The notes under the pieces are model-generated. The model was given only the letters and a program-made list of their open reading frames with translations, was not told the DNA's origin and ran no database searches. 64,000 nucleotides of DNA. Origin: Castor canadensis. Its lineage: Eukaryota > Chordata > Mammalia > Rodentia > Castoridae. A program made the position numbers and the translations under genes. The stretch's first letter is position 1, and each line of letters opens with the position of its first letter. This document shows, piece by piece, positions 1 through 13,715 of this stretch. The stretch is from assembly GCF_047511655.1 (NCBI RefSeq), contig NC_133387.1, forward strand, positions 23,926,353 through 23,990,352, in the 5' to 3' direction.

Positions 1-49
1 GTATGCTCTTTTGTACAGTGCTTTTCTTTTTTTAACCTAAAAGCACATA

Positions 50-2111
50 GAAGTCATTCTAAATCAATTAGAGGTTCTCCTCATTTGTCTTTACAGCTGC
101 TTTTTAGTACTCCAGCAGGTATGTGTAATTTAGTTTATTATGTTTTGCAGTTATGAACAATGCTACAGTGGATATTCTTTGCATGTTTTTCAAAACACTA
201 GAAGTATATCATCAGGGTAAATTCCTTCAACACCATATGAAGGGCAAATAAATACATAGTTCATAGAGAATGCTAAATTTTGCCAGCAATGTATGAGATG
301 GTCGGTTTCCCACAGTTTCTCCAGTAGTGTGTACATGTTAAGCTTTCAAAGTTTTGCCATCCTCTTCCATGAGAAATTGTAACTCAGTATGGTTTTAATT
401 TGAATTTTTTTGTTATGAGGGAAATTAAACATCTTTCCATATTTTTAAAGGTCATTTAATAACCTCTTGTGAATTGCCTACTCAAGATATTTCCCATTTT
501 CTGTAGAATTTTTGGTCTTTTGCTTTCTTAATTATTTGAAGACTTACTAGCTCATAATCTGTGAAATGTGTTATGAATATTTTTCTCCCAGTTGTTCATT
601 TATCTTTATTTTTTCTTTTGATGGTTACTGGGGGGTTTAACTCAAGACCTTGCACTTGCTCTACTACTTGAGCCACTCTGCCAGCTCTGTTTGTGTTAGT
701 TATTTTTAAGATAGGGTCTCGCTTTCTGCCCAGGCCAGCCTAGACCTTGATCCTCCTGTTTGTGCTTCCCCATGTAGATGGGATGACAGGCACATGCCAC
801 CACACCTAGCCACTGGTTGACAAGAGTTTTATGAACTTTTTGCCTAGATTGGCCTCAAACTGCCATTCTCCCATTCTCTACCTCCTGCATAGCTAGGATT
901 ACAAGTTTGAGCCACCTTCCCTAGCTTTGACTTTTTTTATTATATCTTTTGTTATGCAAAAGTTTTTAAATTGTAATCAGATTTATCAGTGTTTTTCTTT
1001 CATTGCATTTAACTCTTGAGTCAGTGTTAGAAAGCCTTTCTCAAGTATAGAGGAATTCACATATGTTGTCTTCCAGTACACTTACAGTTTCATGTTTTCC
1101 ACTTAGATCTTTAATCCAGTGCATTTTTATTACTGTATGTTGCGTGAGAGACAGATCTGACCTTATCCTTTCCTATCCACTTGCATTCAATTTTTATTTA
1201 AAAGGCCATCTTTGCCTCAGTTATTTGAGATGCCATCTTTATTACATAATAAAATTTCATATGTATTTGGGAGTCTATTTCTGGGCTTTCTGTTCTATTA
1301 GATTGGTTTGTTTATCTGTACACCACTGCCACACACAGCCTCATAGGCTGTGCTAGTATCTGTTAGCTCTCTTCCTATCATAATTCTGTGTTTTCATTGC
1401 TTTTCTGGCTATTCTTGCATGTTTGTTTTCCTTATGAACTTGAGTATTAGGTTTTCTGGCTTTGTAAAAAGTCTCCTTGGCATTTTTATTGGGATCACGT
1501 TAAGTATATAAGTTAACATAGGGAGAACAGGTATCTTGATGATGCTGAGACATCCTGAGCAAGAACAAGGACTGTTAATTGATTCAAATATACATTTGTG
1601 CCTTTCAAGAATTTTTAAATTAATTTTGAATATTTTCTAAATGTTTATTCTTAAATATTTTTGCTATTATGAATTTTAATTATTTTTATCAATATCTAAT
1701 AGTTGTACATATTTATGGGATATAGAATCAAATTTCAACACTTGTATATAGCATGTACATCAGATCAGAGTAGTTCATTAGCATTTCTGTCTCCTTATCA
1801 TTTCTTCATGTTGTAGCCTTTGAGCTTCTTTCTTCTAGTTCTTCATAAGATATATAATAGGTTATTGTGAACTATAGTCACCCACTCTGCTGTGGAACAC
1901 TAGAACTTACTCCTTCTGTATAACTGTTTTGGTACTCATCATCCAGTCTCCCTCTATTTCCCTCCCCCCTTTAATCCTTTATATTTTCTTGCTGGTTATT
2001 ATTATGTATATAAATATTAATATTTTGTATGTTTGTTATATACTACTACCTTACTGAATTATTTTACTAAGTTTTAATATTGATTCTCTAGGGTTTGATT
2101 TGTTTTGTTTT
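50..2111 (-). mobile_element. Old LINE-1 (L1M-type) ORF2/3' region, antisense
   Basis: Read in antisense, the text follows the degenerate mammalian L1 ORF2 and 3' UTR. Recognisable phrases include tagatctttaatccagtgcat, ttctgggctttctgttctat and tagttgtacatatttatggg. It is heavily mutated with no long reading frame, and is interrupted by a SINE at 626-925. It continues after the nested block as the element at 4006-5200, although the exact order of segments is approximate. Confidence 0.75.
626..925 (-). mobile_element. Dimeric B1/ID-type SINE
   Basis: In antisense: ID-like half (actcaagaccttgcacttgc, gagccactctgccagc), then a 7SL-like half (agggtctcgctttctgccca ... gggatgacaggca). Inserted in old L1. 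Confidence 0.75.
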
Positions 2112-2263
2112 GTGGTTCTGGGGTTTGAACTCAGGGTTTCCTGGTGGCCAGGCAGGCACTCTACCACTTGTGCCATGCCTCCAGCCCTTTATTCTTTAAT
2201 TACTTTTCAGACAGGGTGTGGTACTTTTTGCCTATAGTTGGTCTTAGACCATACTTCTTCTTC
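2112..2263 (-). mobile_element. SINE, right-hand piece (split by a younger L1)
   Basis: The ID-like half reads ggggtttgaactcagggttt and accacttgtgccatgcctcc, then the start of the 7SL-like half. It stops at the L1 insertion and resumes at 3951. The flanking text tctctaggg(t) at 2089 and again near 4003 looks like its own target duplication in the old L1. Confidence 0.75.
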
Positions 2264-3935
2264 TTTTTTTTTTTTCATTTTTCTTTTATTATTCATATGT
2301 GCATACAAGGCTTGGTTCATTTCTCCCCCCTGCCCCCACCCCCTCCCTTACCACCCACTCCGCCCCCTCCCTCTCCCCCTCCCAATACCCAGCAGAGACT
2401 ATTTTGCCCTTATTTCTAATTTTGTTGTAGAGAGAGTATAAGCAATAATAGGAAGGAACAAGGGTTTTTGCTGGTTGAGATAAGGATAGCTATACAGGGC
2501 ATTGACTCACATTGATTTCCTGTGCGTGGGTGTTACCTTCTAGGTTAATTCTTTTTGATCTCACCTTTTCTCTAGTTCCTCTTCCCCTTTTCCTATTGGC
2601 CTCAGTTGCTTTAAGGTATCTGCTTTAGTTTCTCTGCGTTAAGGGCAACAAATGCTAGCTAGTTTTTTAGGTGTCTTACCTATCCTCACCCCTCCCTTGT
2701 GTGCTCTCGCTTTTATCATGTGCTCATAGTCCAATCCCCTTGTTGTGTTTGCCCTTGATCTAATGTCCACATATGAGGGAGAACATACGATTTTTGGTCT
2801 TTTGGGCCAGGCTAACCTCACTCAGAATGATGTTCTCCAATTCCATCCATTTACCAGCGAATGATAACATTTCGTTCTTCTTCATGGCTGCATAAAATTC
2901 CATTGTGTATAGATACCACATTTTCTTAATCCATTCGTCAGTGCTGGGGCATCTTGGCTGTTTCCATAACTTGGCTATTGTGAATAGTGCCGCAATAAAC
3001 ATGGATGTGCAGGTGCCTCTGGAGTAACAGTCTTTTGGGTATATCCCCAAGAGTGGTATTGCTGGATCAAATAGTAGATCGATGTCCAGCTTTTTAAGTA
3101 GCCTCCAAATTTTTTTCCAGAGTGGTTGTACTAGTCTACATTCCCACCAACAGTGTAAGAGGGTTCCTTTTTCCCCCGCATCCTCGCCAACACCTGTTGT
3201 TGGTGGTGTTGCTGATGATGGCTATTCTAACAGGGGTGAGGTGGAATCTTAGCGTGGTTTTAATTTGCATTTCCTTTATTGCTAGAGATGGTGAGCATTT
3301 TTTCATGTGTTTTCTGGCCATTTGAATTTCTTCTTTTGAGAAAGTTCTGTTTAGTTCACATGCCCATTTCTTTATTGGTTCATTAGTTTTGGGAGAATTT
3401 AGTTTTTTAAGTTCCCTGTATATTCTGGTTATCAGTCCTTTGTCTGATGTATAATTGGCAAATATTTTCTCCCACTCTGTGGTGTTCTCTTCAGTTTAGA
3501 GACCATTTCTTTTGATGAACAGAAGCTTTTTAGTTTTATGAGGTCCCATTTATCTATGCTATCTCTTAGTTGCTGTGCTGCTGGGGTTTCATTGAGAAAG
3601 TTCTTACCTATACCTACTAATTCCAGAGTATTTCCTACTCTTTCTTGTATCAACTTAAGAGTTTGGGGTCTGATATTAAGATCCTTGATCCATTTTGAGT
3701 TAATCTTGGTATAGGGTGATATACATGGATCTAGTTTCAGTTTTTTGCAGACTGCTAACCAGTTTTCCCAGCAGTTTTTGTTGAAGAGGCTGCTATTTCT
3801 CCATCGTATATTTTTAGCTCCTTTGTCAAAGATAAGTTGCTCATAGTTGTGTGGCTTCATATCTGGGTCCTCTATTCTGTTCCACTGGTCTTCATGTTTG
3901 TTTTTGTGCCAGTACCATGCTGTTTTTATTGTTAT
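2264..3935 (-). mobile_element. Younger 5'-truncated LINE-1 (ORF2 C-terminus plus 3' UTR)
   Basis: A retrotransposon copy of about 1.67 kb in antisense. Its poly(A) is the T run at 2264-2275. The G-rich 3' UTR polypurine tract is the C-rich stretch at about 2323-2390. Reverse-transcriptase-protein C-terminal frames are visible at 3860-3432 (WKNWLAVC-like and IRPQTLKLIQERVG wording) and 3050-2760 (EFYAAMKKNEMLSFAGKWME), in different frames, so the ORF is broken. A 15-bp target duplication CCATACTTCTTCTTC lies at 2249-2263 and 3936-3950. Confidence 0.9.
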
Positions 3936-3950
3936 CCATACTTCTTCTTC

Positions 3951-4005
3951 CTATGCCTCCTGCATAGCTGGGACTGCAGATATGCACCACCACACCTACC
4001 CCTCT
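3951..4005 (-). mobile_element. SINE, left-hand piece continuing 2112-2263
   Basis: It reads ctatgcctcctgcatagctg, then gcaccaccacacct: the remainder of the 7SL-like half interrupted by the L1. Confidence 0.75.
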
Positions 4006-4108
4006 CTAGGGTTCATGTCATCTGAAAATTCAGTTTTATTTTGTATTTTTCCAGTTCCTATATCTGTAATTGTTTTATTTAATTGCATTGGTTAGTATCT
4101 TCCAAATA

Positions 4109-4188
4109 CAGACTGAGGACATGGCTTAAGCAATAGAACCCTTATGGCCCTAAGTTCAGTCCCCTGTACCACCAAATAAATAAATAAA
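4109..4188 (+). mobile_element. ID-like SINE monomer
   Basis: It reads gaggacatggcttaagcaat ... cagtcccctgtaccaccaaa, with a taaa-repeat tail. An 11-bp target duplication tcttccaaata lies at 4098-4108 and 4189-4199. Confidence 0.85.
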
Positions 4189-4351
4189 TCTTCCAAATAA
4201 TGTTAAATAATAATGGAGGTAGTCATATTCTTGCATTGTCTGTTATCTCATGGGGGTTCCTTATTAAGTAATGTATTGGCATTAGGATTGAGATCTATAT
4301 GCTTACGTTATAGAGGTATTCAGCCATTCTTATTTTTTCAAGAATTTAAAA

Positions 4352-4642
4352 AACAGGGGTTTCAACTCAGGGCCTTGCACTTACTCGTCAGGTGGTCTAC
4401 CAGTTGAGCCCCAGCCCCAGCCCTTTTTTGCTTCAGTTATTTTTCAGATAAGTTCTCAGTACTTTTTTTCTGAGGCTAGCCTCAGATCATGATCTTCCTA
4501 CCTACACTTCCTGTGTATAGGTAGGGATGACAGGCCCATACTACCACACCAGGCTTGTTTTGTTGAGATGGCGTCTCACTAACTTTTTGCCTGGGCTGGC
4601 CTTGAATTGCAGTCCTCCTGATCTCTGCTTTCCAAGTGTTTT
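4352..4642 (-). mobile_element. Dimeric B1/ID-type SINE
   Basis: Antisense ID half (ggggtttcaactcagggcct), then 7SL-like half ending in atctctgctttccaagtg. Confidence 0.75.
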
Positions 4643-4751
4643 TCAACAATTTTTATTTGGAATGAAAATTTTATTTTATCAAAGGTTTTTCAGCATTTTG
4701 AATGTAGTCACATAATTTTTCTCCTTAGATTCATTTATAAGATGATTTAAG

Positions 4752-4972
4752 CTAGTCACCAGGCTCACACCTGTAATCATAGCTACTTGGGAGGCAGAGA
4801 TCAGGAAGATAGCAGTTTGAGGCCATTATGGGCAAATAGTTAGCAAGACCCTATCTTGAAAATACCCAACACCAAAAAGTAATGGCAGAGTGGCTTAAGT
4901 TCATATAGCACTTGCCTAGCAAGCATGAAGCCCTGAGTTCAAACCCCTGTACCACTAAAAAAAAAAAAAAGA
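4752..4972 (+). mobile_element. Dimeric B1/ID-type SINE
   Basis: It starts agtcaccaggctcacacctg, has the ID half tagcaagcatgaagccctga and ends in A(14). Confidence 0.85.
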
Positions 4973-5200
4973 CTTATATTAATCAGTTTCCTAATGTTGA
5001 AGCATCCTTGCATTCTTGGTATAAATTCCATTTCATTGTAGTGTATTACTTTCTTATTATAGTATTGTTACCTATTAACTAATGTATTACTTAGAATTTT
5101 TACATTAATATTCACAAATGTTTCAATCAGTAATTTTTCTGTACATGTTTATCATCTTAATTAGGTTTAGTTATCATTGCTTCAGAAAAAGATTATGAAC

Positions 5201-5639
5201 ATTTTCTGTTCTCTGAAACAATGTATTATCTATACATTTGGTGCTATATGGTTGTTGGGAGACTGTTCTCAATTCCCTGTAGGTCTATTTGCATTTCTGC
5301 TCATCTTGCAGATTTTGCACTAAGTACCCTTTGTTTCCTACTCCTACTTTTTCTCTTTGTATAATAGACAATGTCTTTCAGCCTTAGAAGATAGTGTTTC
5401 CATCTTAAGTAAAGGGCAGGTTTCTTTATAGCCCTAGAAATAAGTGCTCCCTCTGAAGTAAGAGCAGATGTATTTACTATCTAGTCTAGTAACGTTTTCC
5501 TTAAGAACAAAGAGTAGGCAGGCTTAATACCCATTGTTAAGTAGTCAAGTGTCATTCTTACAAGTGCCATACTATAATGCAACCTTTTGTGGATCCAAGT
5601 TTTATTCTGGCTCTCTTTGCATTTGTCTAGTGGAATTTG
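5201..5639. other. COPG2 intron, nothing recognised
   Basis: AT-rich intron sequence. Two similar phrases near 5383 and 5433 (gccttagaagatagtgttt and gccctagaaataagtgctc) suggest a short diverged duplication. No gene or named repeat seen. Confidence 0.4.
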
Positions 5640-5818
5640 GGGCCAGGTGTGATAGTGCACGCCTATAATCCCAGCTATGTGGAAGGCATAGGTAAGAGGA
5701 GCATGGGTCCAAGACTGGCCCTAGGCAAAAAGTATGAGACCCTATCTGAAAAATTAAGCAATAAAGGGCTGGGGTGTGGCTTGAGTGGTAGAGTGCCTGC
5801 CCAGCCACCCCCCAAACA
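5640..5818 (+). mobile_element. Dimeric B1/ID-type SINE
   Basis: It starts ggccaggtgtgatagtgcac, with a middle A-rich linker, then gggctggggtgtggcttgag. The ID half is truncated before the box B region. Confidence 0.85.
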
Positions 5819-6360
5819 CTAATACTCTGTCTGCTTTTATTGCTGTAATATATTGTCTTCTATTTCTGACCAGGAGTCTTATTTTCTACTAGCACCCATG
5901 AAATTGTGGCAGATTGACTTGTTAGCTGCACAGAGGGTAAAATCTCATACCCTTCACATTTCTTGACATTGGTCTTTAAATTTGTGGTAACATTGCCTTA
6001 CAAACTATTTTGTAAAATAGTTTGTGCAAGGCTTTTTCTATTTCCTCTCTGGGAATCAGTCTGTTCAAGCTTTTTATGGGTCCTGCTCACTTTAAGAATT
6101 TGTATGTGCTTATTTGCTTGGGACAAAGGGATGAGATCTCTTGAATAAACTTTATTTTTCCATTGTTTTTCACTTTGCTGCGGGGGGATCTCCTTGCTGA
6201 TCTTTTATGAAGAACCATTATTATCATTTTAGGTAAATACAGCTTGCAGTAAATCACAGGGAAAGTATGCCTAGAAGTTAAAGTTGTGAAGATGTGTGTT
6301 TTTAATAGGTGGGGGTCGTGCAGTCATTGTAAGGTGAATGTTCTGTTTCTTTTTCGGCAG
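5819..6360. other. COPG2 intron, nothing recognised
   Basis: Unique-looking intron sequence leading to the pyrimidine tract and CAG acceptor at 6360. Confidence 0.4.
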
Positions 6361-6456
6361 GTGGTGGTTGTACAGGCAATTAGTGCTCTCTGTCAGAAAT
6401 ACCCTCGGAAACACAGTGTCATGATGACTTTTCTCTCCAACATGCTCCGAGATGAT
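6361..6456 (+). CDS. COPG2: COPG2 coding exon (residues ~377-408)
   Basis: Acceptor tttttcggcag ends at 6360 and donor gtaggt starts at 6457. The exon holds 32 whole codons, phase 0 at both ends, reading [20 protein letters not shown] onward to MLRDD. This is part of the alpha-solenoid trunk shared with AP-complex large subunits. The first exon of the gene visible in the window. Confidence 0.96.
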
Positions 6457-9400
6457 GTAGGTGGACTACTTTTTACACTTAAATTCTCGTTATTATCATT
6501 ACCTATCACAGTGTTTTAAGCATAATTCTGTATCATCTCAGTATGCTCTCAGATAGTATGCTTAATTCCACTTGCTGTCTTATTACTAAACATGCTATTT
6601 GCTTGGAGGGAAAAAAAAACTTGTTTGTTTTAAATGAAGGGAGGGCACTGAAATTTGAGTATCTTTAAGTTATGCGTCTTGGAGTATAATAAGCATTTCT
6701 ACAAAAAGTGTCCTTAGAACAAGTGGCAGTTTTATCTTCTCTTTTGCCAGGGAGGCTTTGAATACAAGCGTGCCATTGTGGACTGCATAATCAGCATTGT
6801 GGAGGAGAATCCTGAGAGCAAAGAAGCAGGTCTAGCCCACCTGTGTGAGTTTATTGAAGACTGTGAACATACTGTTCTAGCTACCAAGATTCTACACTTG
6901 CTGGGCAAAGAGGGCCCCAGAACTCCTGTCCCCTCCAAGTATATCCGTTTCATCTTTAATAGGGTCGTCCTGGAGAATGAGGCTGTCAGAGCTGGTAAGT
7001 CACGGTAACACTAACAGTGATGTAGTTGCTTGTCTGTGGAAATACTTACCTCAAGAGGGTGGTAATGAAATTGGAAAATAAATTCGCAAGATTTATTTGA
7101 TGATGGGATTGAGCCTAGCCTGGGCCCAGCTATATAGCTTTTCCTTTTTGTTCCAGTTTCCATCAACATTTTTGTCTTGGATTGAAGACAAAACCCCAGG
7201 CTTTCAGTGTGATAGGAATGCTGTGGTGGCTCCCCATTCCCATCAGATGAATGTGTACTGAGTTTGTCGGGGGCGCATCTGTGTATTTATATGTGATTCT
7301 TCCTCTCTGATCTTCCCTGCCCCTTAGCATATGAACAGGTGCGTATCTCTCCCATTAGAAATGCAGAACCTCTATAATCCCTTGTCTCTTATACTTTCCT
7401 TCCCCTTTGAGATAATCTTGAAATACCATTAGTAGCTGCCTCCCAAGAACTCATTTTCTGTTTACTCTTCAGCTCAATATAGTTTAACCTTCTCCCTTAA
7501 CACTCTGAAGCTTTTTTTCAAAAATACTTAAAAACTGGCTGGAAAAATCAAGTTAGACTCAGTTCTTATCCTTGTTCACCTTTCAACTTTATGTGCTTAT
7601 ATTTACTAAATACTTCACGAAGCCTTCTCTTCCCTTGGTTTCCACTGTAGCTTGTATTTTCTATAGTTCTTCAGTCTTACTTTTAGAGCGTCTCTTACCA
7701 GGCCCATTGATTAAAATGTTAGTTCTCTGTAGGGTTTCATCTTTTTGATATACACATTCTTCCTGGTGATAATTTTCAGTGCTCTATCTTGTATATCCAG
7801 TCTACCTAAGGCACTTTAAATACAAACTAACCCAAACTGAAATCTCACTTTATCATCCAGAAGATAGAAACTTCTTTCACTGCTTTACAACCCCTATCTT
7901 TATTTTTTGTGGTACTAGGGTTTGAACTCAGGGCCTACACCTTGAGCCACTCCACCAGCCCCTTAGTCCATTTCTTAGCGCAGTCATTGTCATTGGTGAT
8001 GATTTAGGTTCTCATTCATTTCAGATGCCTAGTGCTGGTCTGACTGCTTCTAGTCTCACAGATATCTAGTCATTCTCCATACTCTGCTTTAAAAAAAAAA
8101 TCTTTATAATACACCAGTTTACCCCATATCTGGTGTCCTTTATTAACAACTTTGAGGTTGAACTACATCTGAATTTTTATTTATCTCTCATCTCTCACTT
8201 GTAATCATTTGTGCTCCATCACAGGTCCAATGTCAGCCTTGCTCTCCTGGGTCCAGTAATACATCACGCTTTCTTTTCTGGGCACAGGTCATTTGTACTC
8301 ATCATTCTGTCTACCTTTGATACTCTTTTCCTGCCTTTTCCCTCTGGCTAATGCTACTTTTTCTTCAAAGTTTAGTTTAAGTTAGTGTCAACTCCTTGTT
8401 TTACTCTCCACCACCAATTCTGTTGTAAGTCTCATTCTCTGTGTATTCACCCAGTACTCTCGATAATAGTTCTGTTGAAAGAAAAAAATTAATAGTAGTT
8501 TTTATACTTGGGGCTCACTGTTTGAGATTAGAACTTATGAACTATATATCATCACATCAGATGATATATAAGGAGTTGCAGTGGAGTGGAGACATAGCTC
8601 CTACAGAAAATACACATGATTCTTTTTCCTTGATGCGTGGAGGATTTTTTCCTTCATAGAGCTTTCTAGAGCTTGCAGAAATAAGATGAAGGAACACTCG
8701 ATAAAACAAGAGACTTTACCTCCATTGAGCACTAGCTGCTTCTTTAATTTTTTTTTGGATGATTATTGCTCAACTCTGAGACACCAGTATTTATGTTGCT
8801 TTATTATAGCTGCTGTGAGTGCTTTGGCTAAATTTGGGGCTCAGAATGAGAGTCTTCTTCCAAGCATCCTTGTACTTTTACAAAGGTAAGTTTAAAAAAA
8901 AAAAAAAGGTCTTAAAAAAAGTTCTGTATGGCTAAGTAGTAAAATCCTCTTTGTTGTACCATACCAGATGTATTGTAGGGCCCAAGAGAGGAGCCGATAG
9001 AGTAATTTAGAGGCATATAGCTTTTGTTCTCTCTGATAATTATGTATGTGTGAGATACATGTAAAATTTGAGTTTAGATTTCTCTTAGTATGATTATGAG
9101 GAAGTAATCTAAGTATATGCCCTTTAGTTTGTATCATAGGCACTACCTTCAAAGAGATCTTTGTGGTTCATATGAAGAGTTGAAAATACTAGGTTTTCAT
9201 GGTCTGCATAACTCCCTGTTTGGTGCAAAAGTGACTTGTTTTAGCAAAAAAAGATGCATTTTATAATTGAGCAGATAAATCACAAACCAAAGCTGGCTGG
9301 CTTAAATGAGACAAATTGCCATTTGAACACTAGCAATGCCTAGATTCTGAATTCTGTTTATCTTTTTAGTATCCTTGGAAAGTGTAGTATTTTCATTTTT

Positions 9401-12400
9401 AATTATAGAGAGGTCTAAGTCTTTATCAGGATCATGTGGTTGCAATGCAGGAATAGATTCTAAAGTATCTCATGTGGCTATGCTATTTGTAGTTATTTAA
9501 TGCCTACTGATGTAGTGCTTCTGATTTACAAAAGCAGTATTTCTTTAGTAATTCAGAATAGTTCCTAAGATTTAGTGGAGACTTTAAGCCAGTGTTGGCT
9601 ATTGTTGAGCTCTTTTTTAAAGGTAGTGTAAGATGACCAAATTGCGTCCTTTAGGTATAGTGGCAAAGCTATTGGGATCTTGGGGGTATTGAAACATGCT
9701 TATTCTGTGTCCCCTTGATAGGTGTATGATGGATACTGATGATGAGGTACGGGACCGAGCAACCTTCTACCTGAATGTGCTGCAGCAGAGGCAGACAACA
9801 CTCAATGCTACATATATTTTCAATGGTCAGTGAGAGCTAAGAATATAGACAAATACACTTTTGCTCCCCACGTAGGGTCTTGAAAACATATTTTTTGATT
9901 TTGCATATTACCTGACTCCACCAGGTAAATGCTTCGTTTTTTACTTTGAATGTACTTCCATTTCTAGGAAAATATTTCATAATTTGGCAATGGAAATTCC
10001 TAAGAAAAATCTGTAGGAATGTATTTCTTGCTGGGCGCCAGTGGCTCACACTTGTAATCCTAACTACTCAGGAGGTGGAGATCAGGAGGATCATGATTCA
10101 AAGATAGCCCTGACAAATAGTTTGTGAAATGCCCAACATGCAAAAGGGGCTGGCAAAGTGGCTCACTTGGTAGAGCACCTGTCTAGCAGATGAAAGGGCC
10201 TGAGTTCAAACTTCAGTATCATATATATATATGTATATGTATATATTTAAGTGATATATGTATATATAGATACATCTTAAAGTATGTAAGGCTGTAAAGA
10301 ATATTGCTTATTCTTGGTTTTTCTTAATCTCCTTCTTAGATTATTCTACTTTTTTCCCTTTTCTTATGCTTTCCTTGCTCCATATAGCTTAAGGTACTTT
10401 ACATTCCAAGAAGTACTTACATTTTGTTGAAAATTTGTATACTCTTCTCCCATGTTTCCTTGAAATCTATTAGGCAGGGTTTGTTTTTCTGTTTTTTGTT
10501 TTTTTGGGTTGGTTTTTTTATGGTTGGTTTTGGTGGGAATGGGGTTTGAACTTGCTTACAAAGCAGGCCCTTTACTCCTTGACCAAGCTTCCAGAACATT
10601 TTGCTATTGTTATTTTGAAGGTGGGGGTCTTATGAACTAGGATCCTCCTGATCTCAGCCTCCCAAGTAGCTAGGATTACAGGCATGAGCCACCAGTGCCT
10701 GGGCTTATAGGCAGTTTTATATAATAGCCTTTATTTTAATAATATGAGTTATAGAGTTTTAAGTTATGGTGTCTTTCCTTCAGAAAACATTACAAATCAT
10801 TGGTAAGAGGTTATAATGCTGAGATTTGTCTACATTTGCAGGCCTGACGGTCTCTGTACCAGGGATGGAAAAGGCCTTACACCAGTACACACTGGAGCCT
10901 TCAGAAAAACCCTTTGATCTCAAATCAATTCCTCTTGCTATGGCTCCTGTCTTTGAACAGAAAGCAGGTAATAAATACAATTAATTCTGTTAGTTTTTCT
11001 GTCTATAAGTAGTTTTTCAAAACTAGTAAATATTAACATATTTTCTCTAATATTTGTTTTGCTTATTTAATTGTTATTCCTAAATCTTTCAGATCTAAAA
11101 TAGATGACGTTTTTGGTTAGGGTTTTTTTTTAAGTGTCCTGATTTTTGCATAAAATTGAGAATGTGAAACATATCCCAAGATGAAAGTTTTGTTTTTGTT
11201 TCATTTTGGTTCTTTTAATGCAGTGTTACAGCATTTGAGGTTAGTTGCCACTGCCACTGTGTATCTCAGAGTAGTAAATAGTGCTATTACCACCTATTTT
11301 TGTTTTCTGAGTTTCTTATCTCTTAGTTTTTCTGTTGGAGGTTTGTCTTAAAAGAATGTCAGACAAGATCATAAAAATCATTTCTACAGAATGGGTAACA
11401 AAAGTAGGAGAAGAAGAATAAACAGAAAAGAAAGAAAGAATGTATTTAGTGGGTAGAACAAAGAAGAACTGGGAATGAAAGATCTTAGCTTAATTTTCAT
11501 CATTTTCAGAGGTTTTTTGTTGCTACTGTCCCTGTTTTGATTACAAAAAGATTTGTTTTATAAGTTTGTTCTCATTTTATGAGTAACTTTTATACACTAC
11601 AGTCTATTTAAAGCAAATTCTACATTTTAGGGCTTACATTTTCTTTTATATCATTATATTCACTAAATGCACTTTGAGTTCCCCCCCCCAAAAAAAAAAC
11701 AATAGGTGACAGAGAACCTATTGGTATAATTTAGCAATAAGCCATTATATAGCTGCCAGAGGTTTCTACCCTCATTTCTTTCTGTCTGCATTGTTAGCTT
11801 GATAGTGGAGGAAGCTCAGTTGATTGCTCATATCTTTCTTTGTAGAAATCACACTTGTGGCTCCTAAGCCAGAAAAGTTGGCTCCTTCCAGGCAAGATAT
11901 TTTTCAAGGTATGATGATTTGATGGGTAGAACTAATGATCTATAATTCCTAAGCATTGTAAATATAGTAAAGTCTGCTGCTCTTGTTCAATTTGATTAGT
12001 GTGAAGTTCAGGAAATTTTTGTGTGGCTGAAGATCATAGGTTATAGTTGCCAGGACTAACTAGAGTCCATGAACTTTCCAATTTCCAATTACTAGTTTAC
12101 TAACTGGGAATATTGTTCTTAGGTGTATCTTCTTGGTTAACAGGAAACTTAAATTGTAAGAAGTTGGAAATTTGGTTTCTTTCTTTTGCTTTTAGTAATT
12201 CAGCATATATAAACTTGTTAACTTAAAAGGTTATTTCACTTAAGCTTGAGGACATGTTGAGTGTTCAACTATTAGTAAGGCAATAGAAACTAGAACATTT
12301 TTCCATTTTATGAAAACCAAAACATTTTAGTAAAGTCTCTGCCTGTCTTCTTTATATCTTACTTTCTTCCTACTTTTTCTTTTTTTCTTACTAGAACAAT

Positions 12401-13715
12401 TGGCCGCCATTCCTGAGTTTATGAATCTAGGACCCTTATTCAAATCTTCTGAGCCCGTTCAACTTACAGAAGCAGAGACAGAATATTTTGTTCGATGTAT
12501 CAAGCACATGTTTACTGATCATATTGTGTTCCAGGTAAGATTAGTACCTTTGATTCTTGTAGGCATTTAGTATAAACTGGTATGCTTGGAGACAAACATC
12601 ACTTCCCCTTTTACGTTCTGATTCTAGTTTTTTGTATTAAGAATTGATTTAGGGCTGGAGGTGTGCCACAGACATTTTACTAACAAGCTTGAGGTCCTGC
12701 GTTCAAACCCCAGTACCGCCCAAAAAAAAAGATTTAATGTAGCAACAATTCTAGTTTTATTTCCAGAGATATAGAGATCCCTTCATTTGATGGAAAAGAG
12801 AGAAAGGGAGGTGGGGGCAGGGGAAGGAGGAAGCTGAAGGGGAAGGGGAAAGAAAAGAGAAAAGGAGTAGAAGAAGAAAATAAATGTTTGAAACCTATAA
12901 TTTTATCTAGAGAGGCAAGATACAGTGAATTCCAGAGCTGAATTGTAGATTATGAGTGGGAAGGAACAGCTTGCTTCAAAACAATTCTTACCCTTCATAA
13001 CTTTACCCATTTGCTGACTTTGCAGTTTGATTGTACCAATACTCTCAATGACCAACTATTAGAGAAGGTGACAGTGCAGATGGAACCATCAGATTCCTAT
13101 GAAGTTCTGTGTTGCATCCCAGCCCCCAGCCTCACATATAATCAACCAGGAATATGTTACACTCTTGTTCGATTGCCTGATGAGGATCCTACAGCAGGTA
13201 CTAATCCATAGAAGGCAAAAGATATTTATGTAATTAAAAATGCATTACTCTTGAGCTCCAAGAATGTCTGGACAAATGTTTAGTGTTCAAGAATATGACT
13301 CTTTTCCATAATTTAATGTAATAATGGTTATATGAGTGTATGTATGCCTGTGTGTATATAAAATTGGTTACTGCTACAGAAATATTAATTTTAAAACTAA
13401 GTGAGTAAAATTTGCTGACAGTTTAATCTTAAAAGAGAAACTGAATGTATACAGTGGTAGTCCGAAAAGGATCTCAGGCTTTCTATGGGATTGATGCCTC
13501 CTGTGAAGAATCATGACCTCTGATGTTTCTTTCTAGGGCATCCTGGAAAAATGTGATTACTTTGCAGATAGCTGGCATTTTAAAACACACCATTTTTTGA
13601 AGGTCCTGTAGCATAAGGCTATTGTCTGAGACTGTGTTTCACCCTAATAAGTAGCTTAGCTAACTATTATATATCCAAATTTGAGAAAGGTTTTGTCATT
13701 TACTTGACCTTGTGC

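Larger units (their letters stand above)
4006..5200 (-). mobile_element. Old LINE-1 continuation, antisense, with three nested SINEs
   Basis: Old L1 ORF2 text in antisense: tcatgtcatctgaaaattca, aataataatggaggtagtca, tccttgcattcttggtataaa. Pieces lie between the SINEs at 4109-4188, 4352-4642 and 4752-4972. Right end is approximate. Confidence 0.7.

Noticed and set aside
2760-3860. L1 ORF2 frames as a functional gene
   Set aside because: 5'-truncated and split into separate frames; a dead retrotransposon copy.
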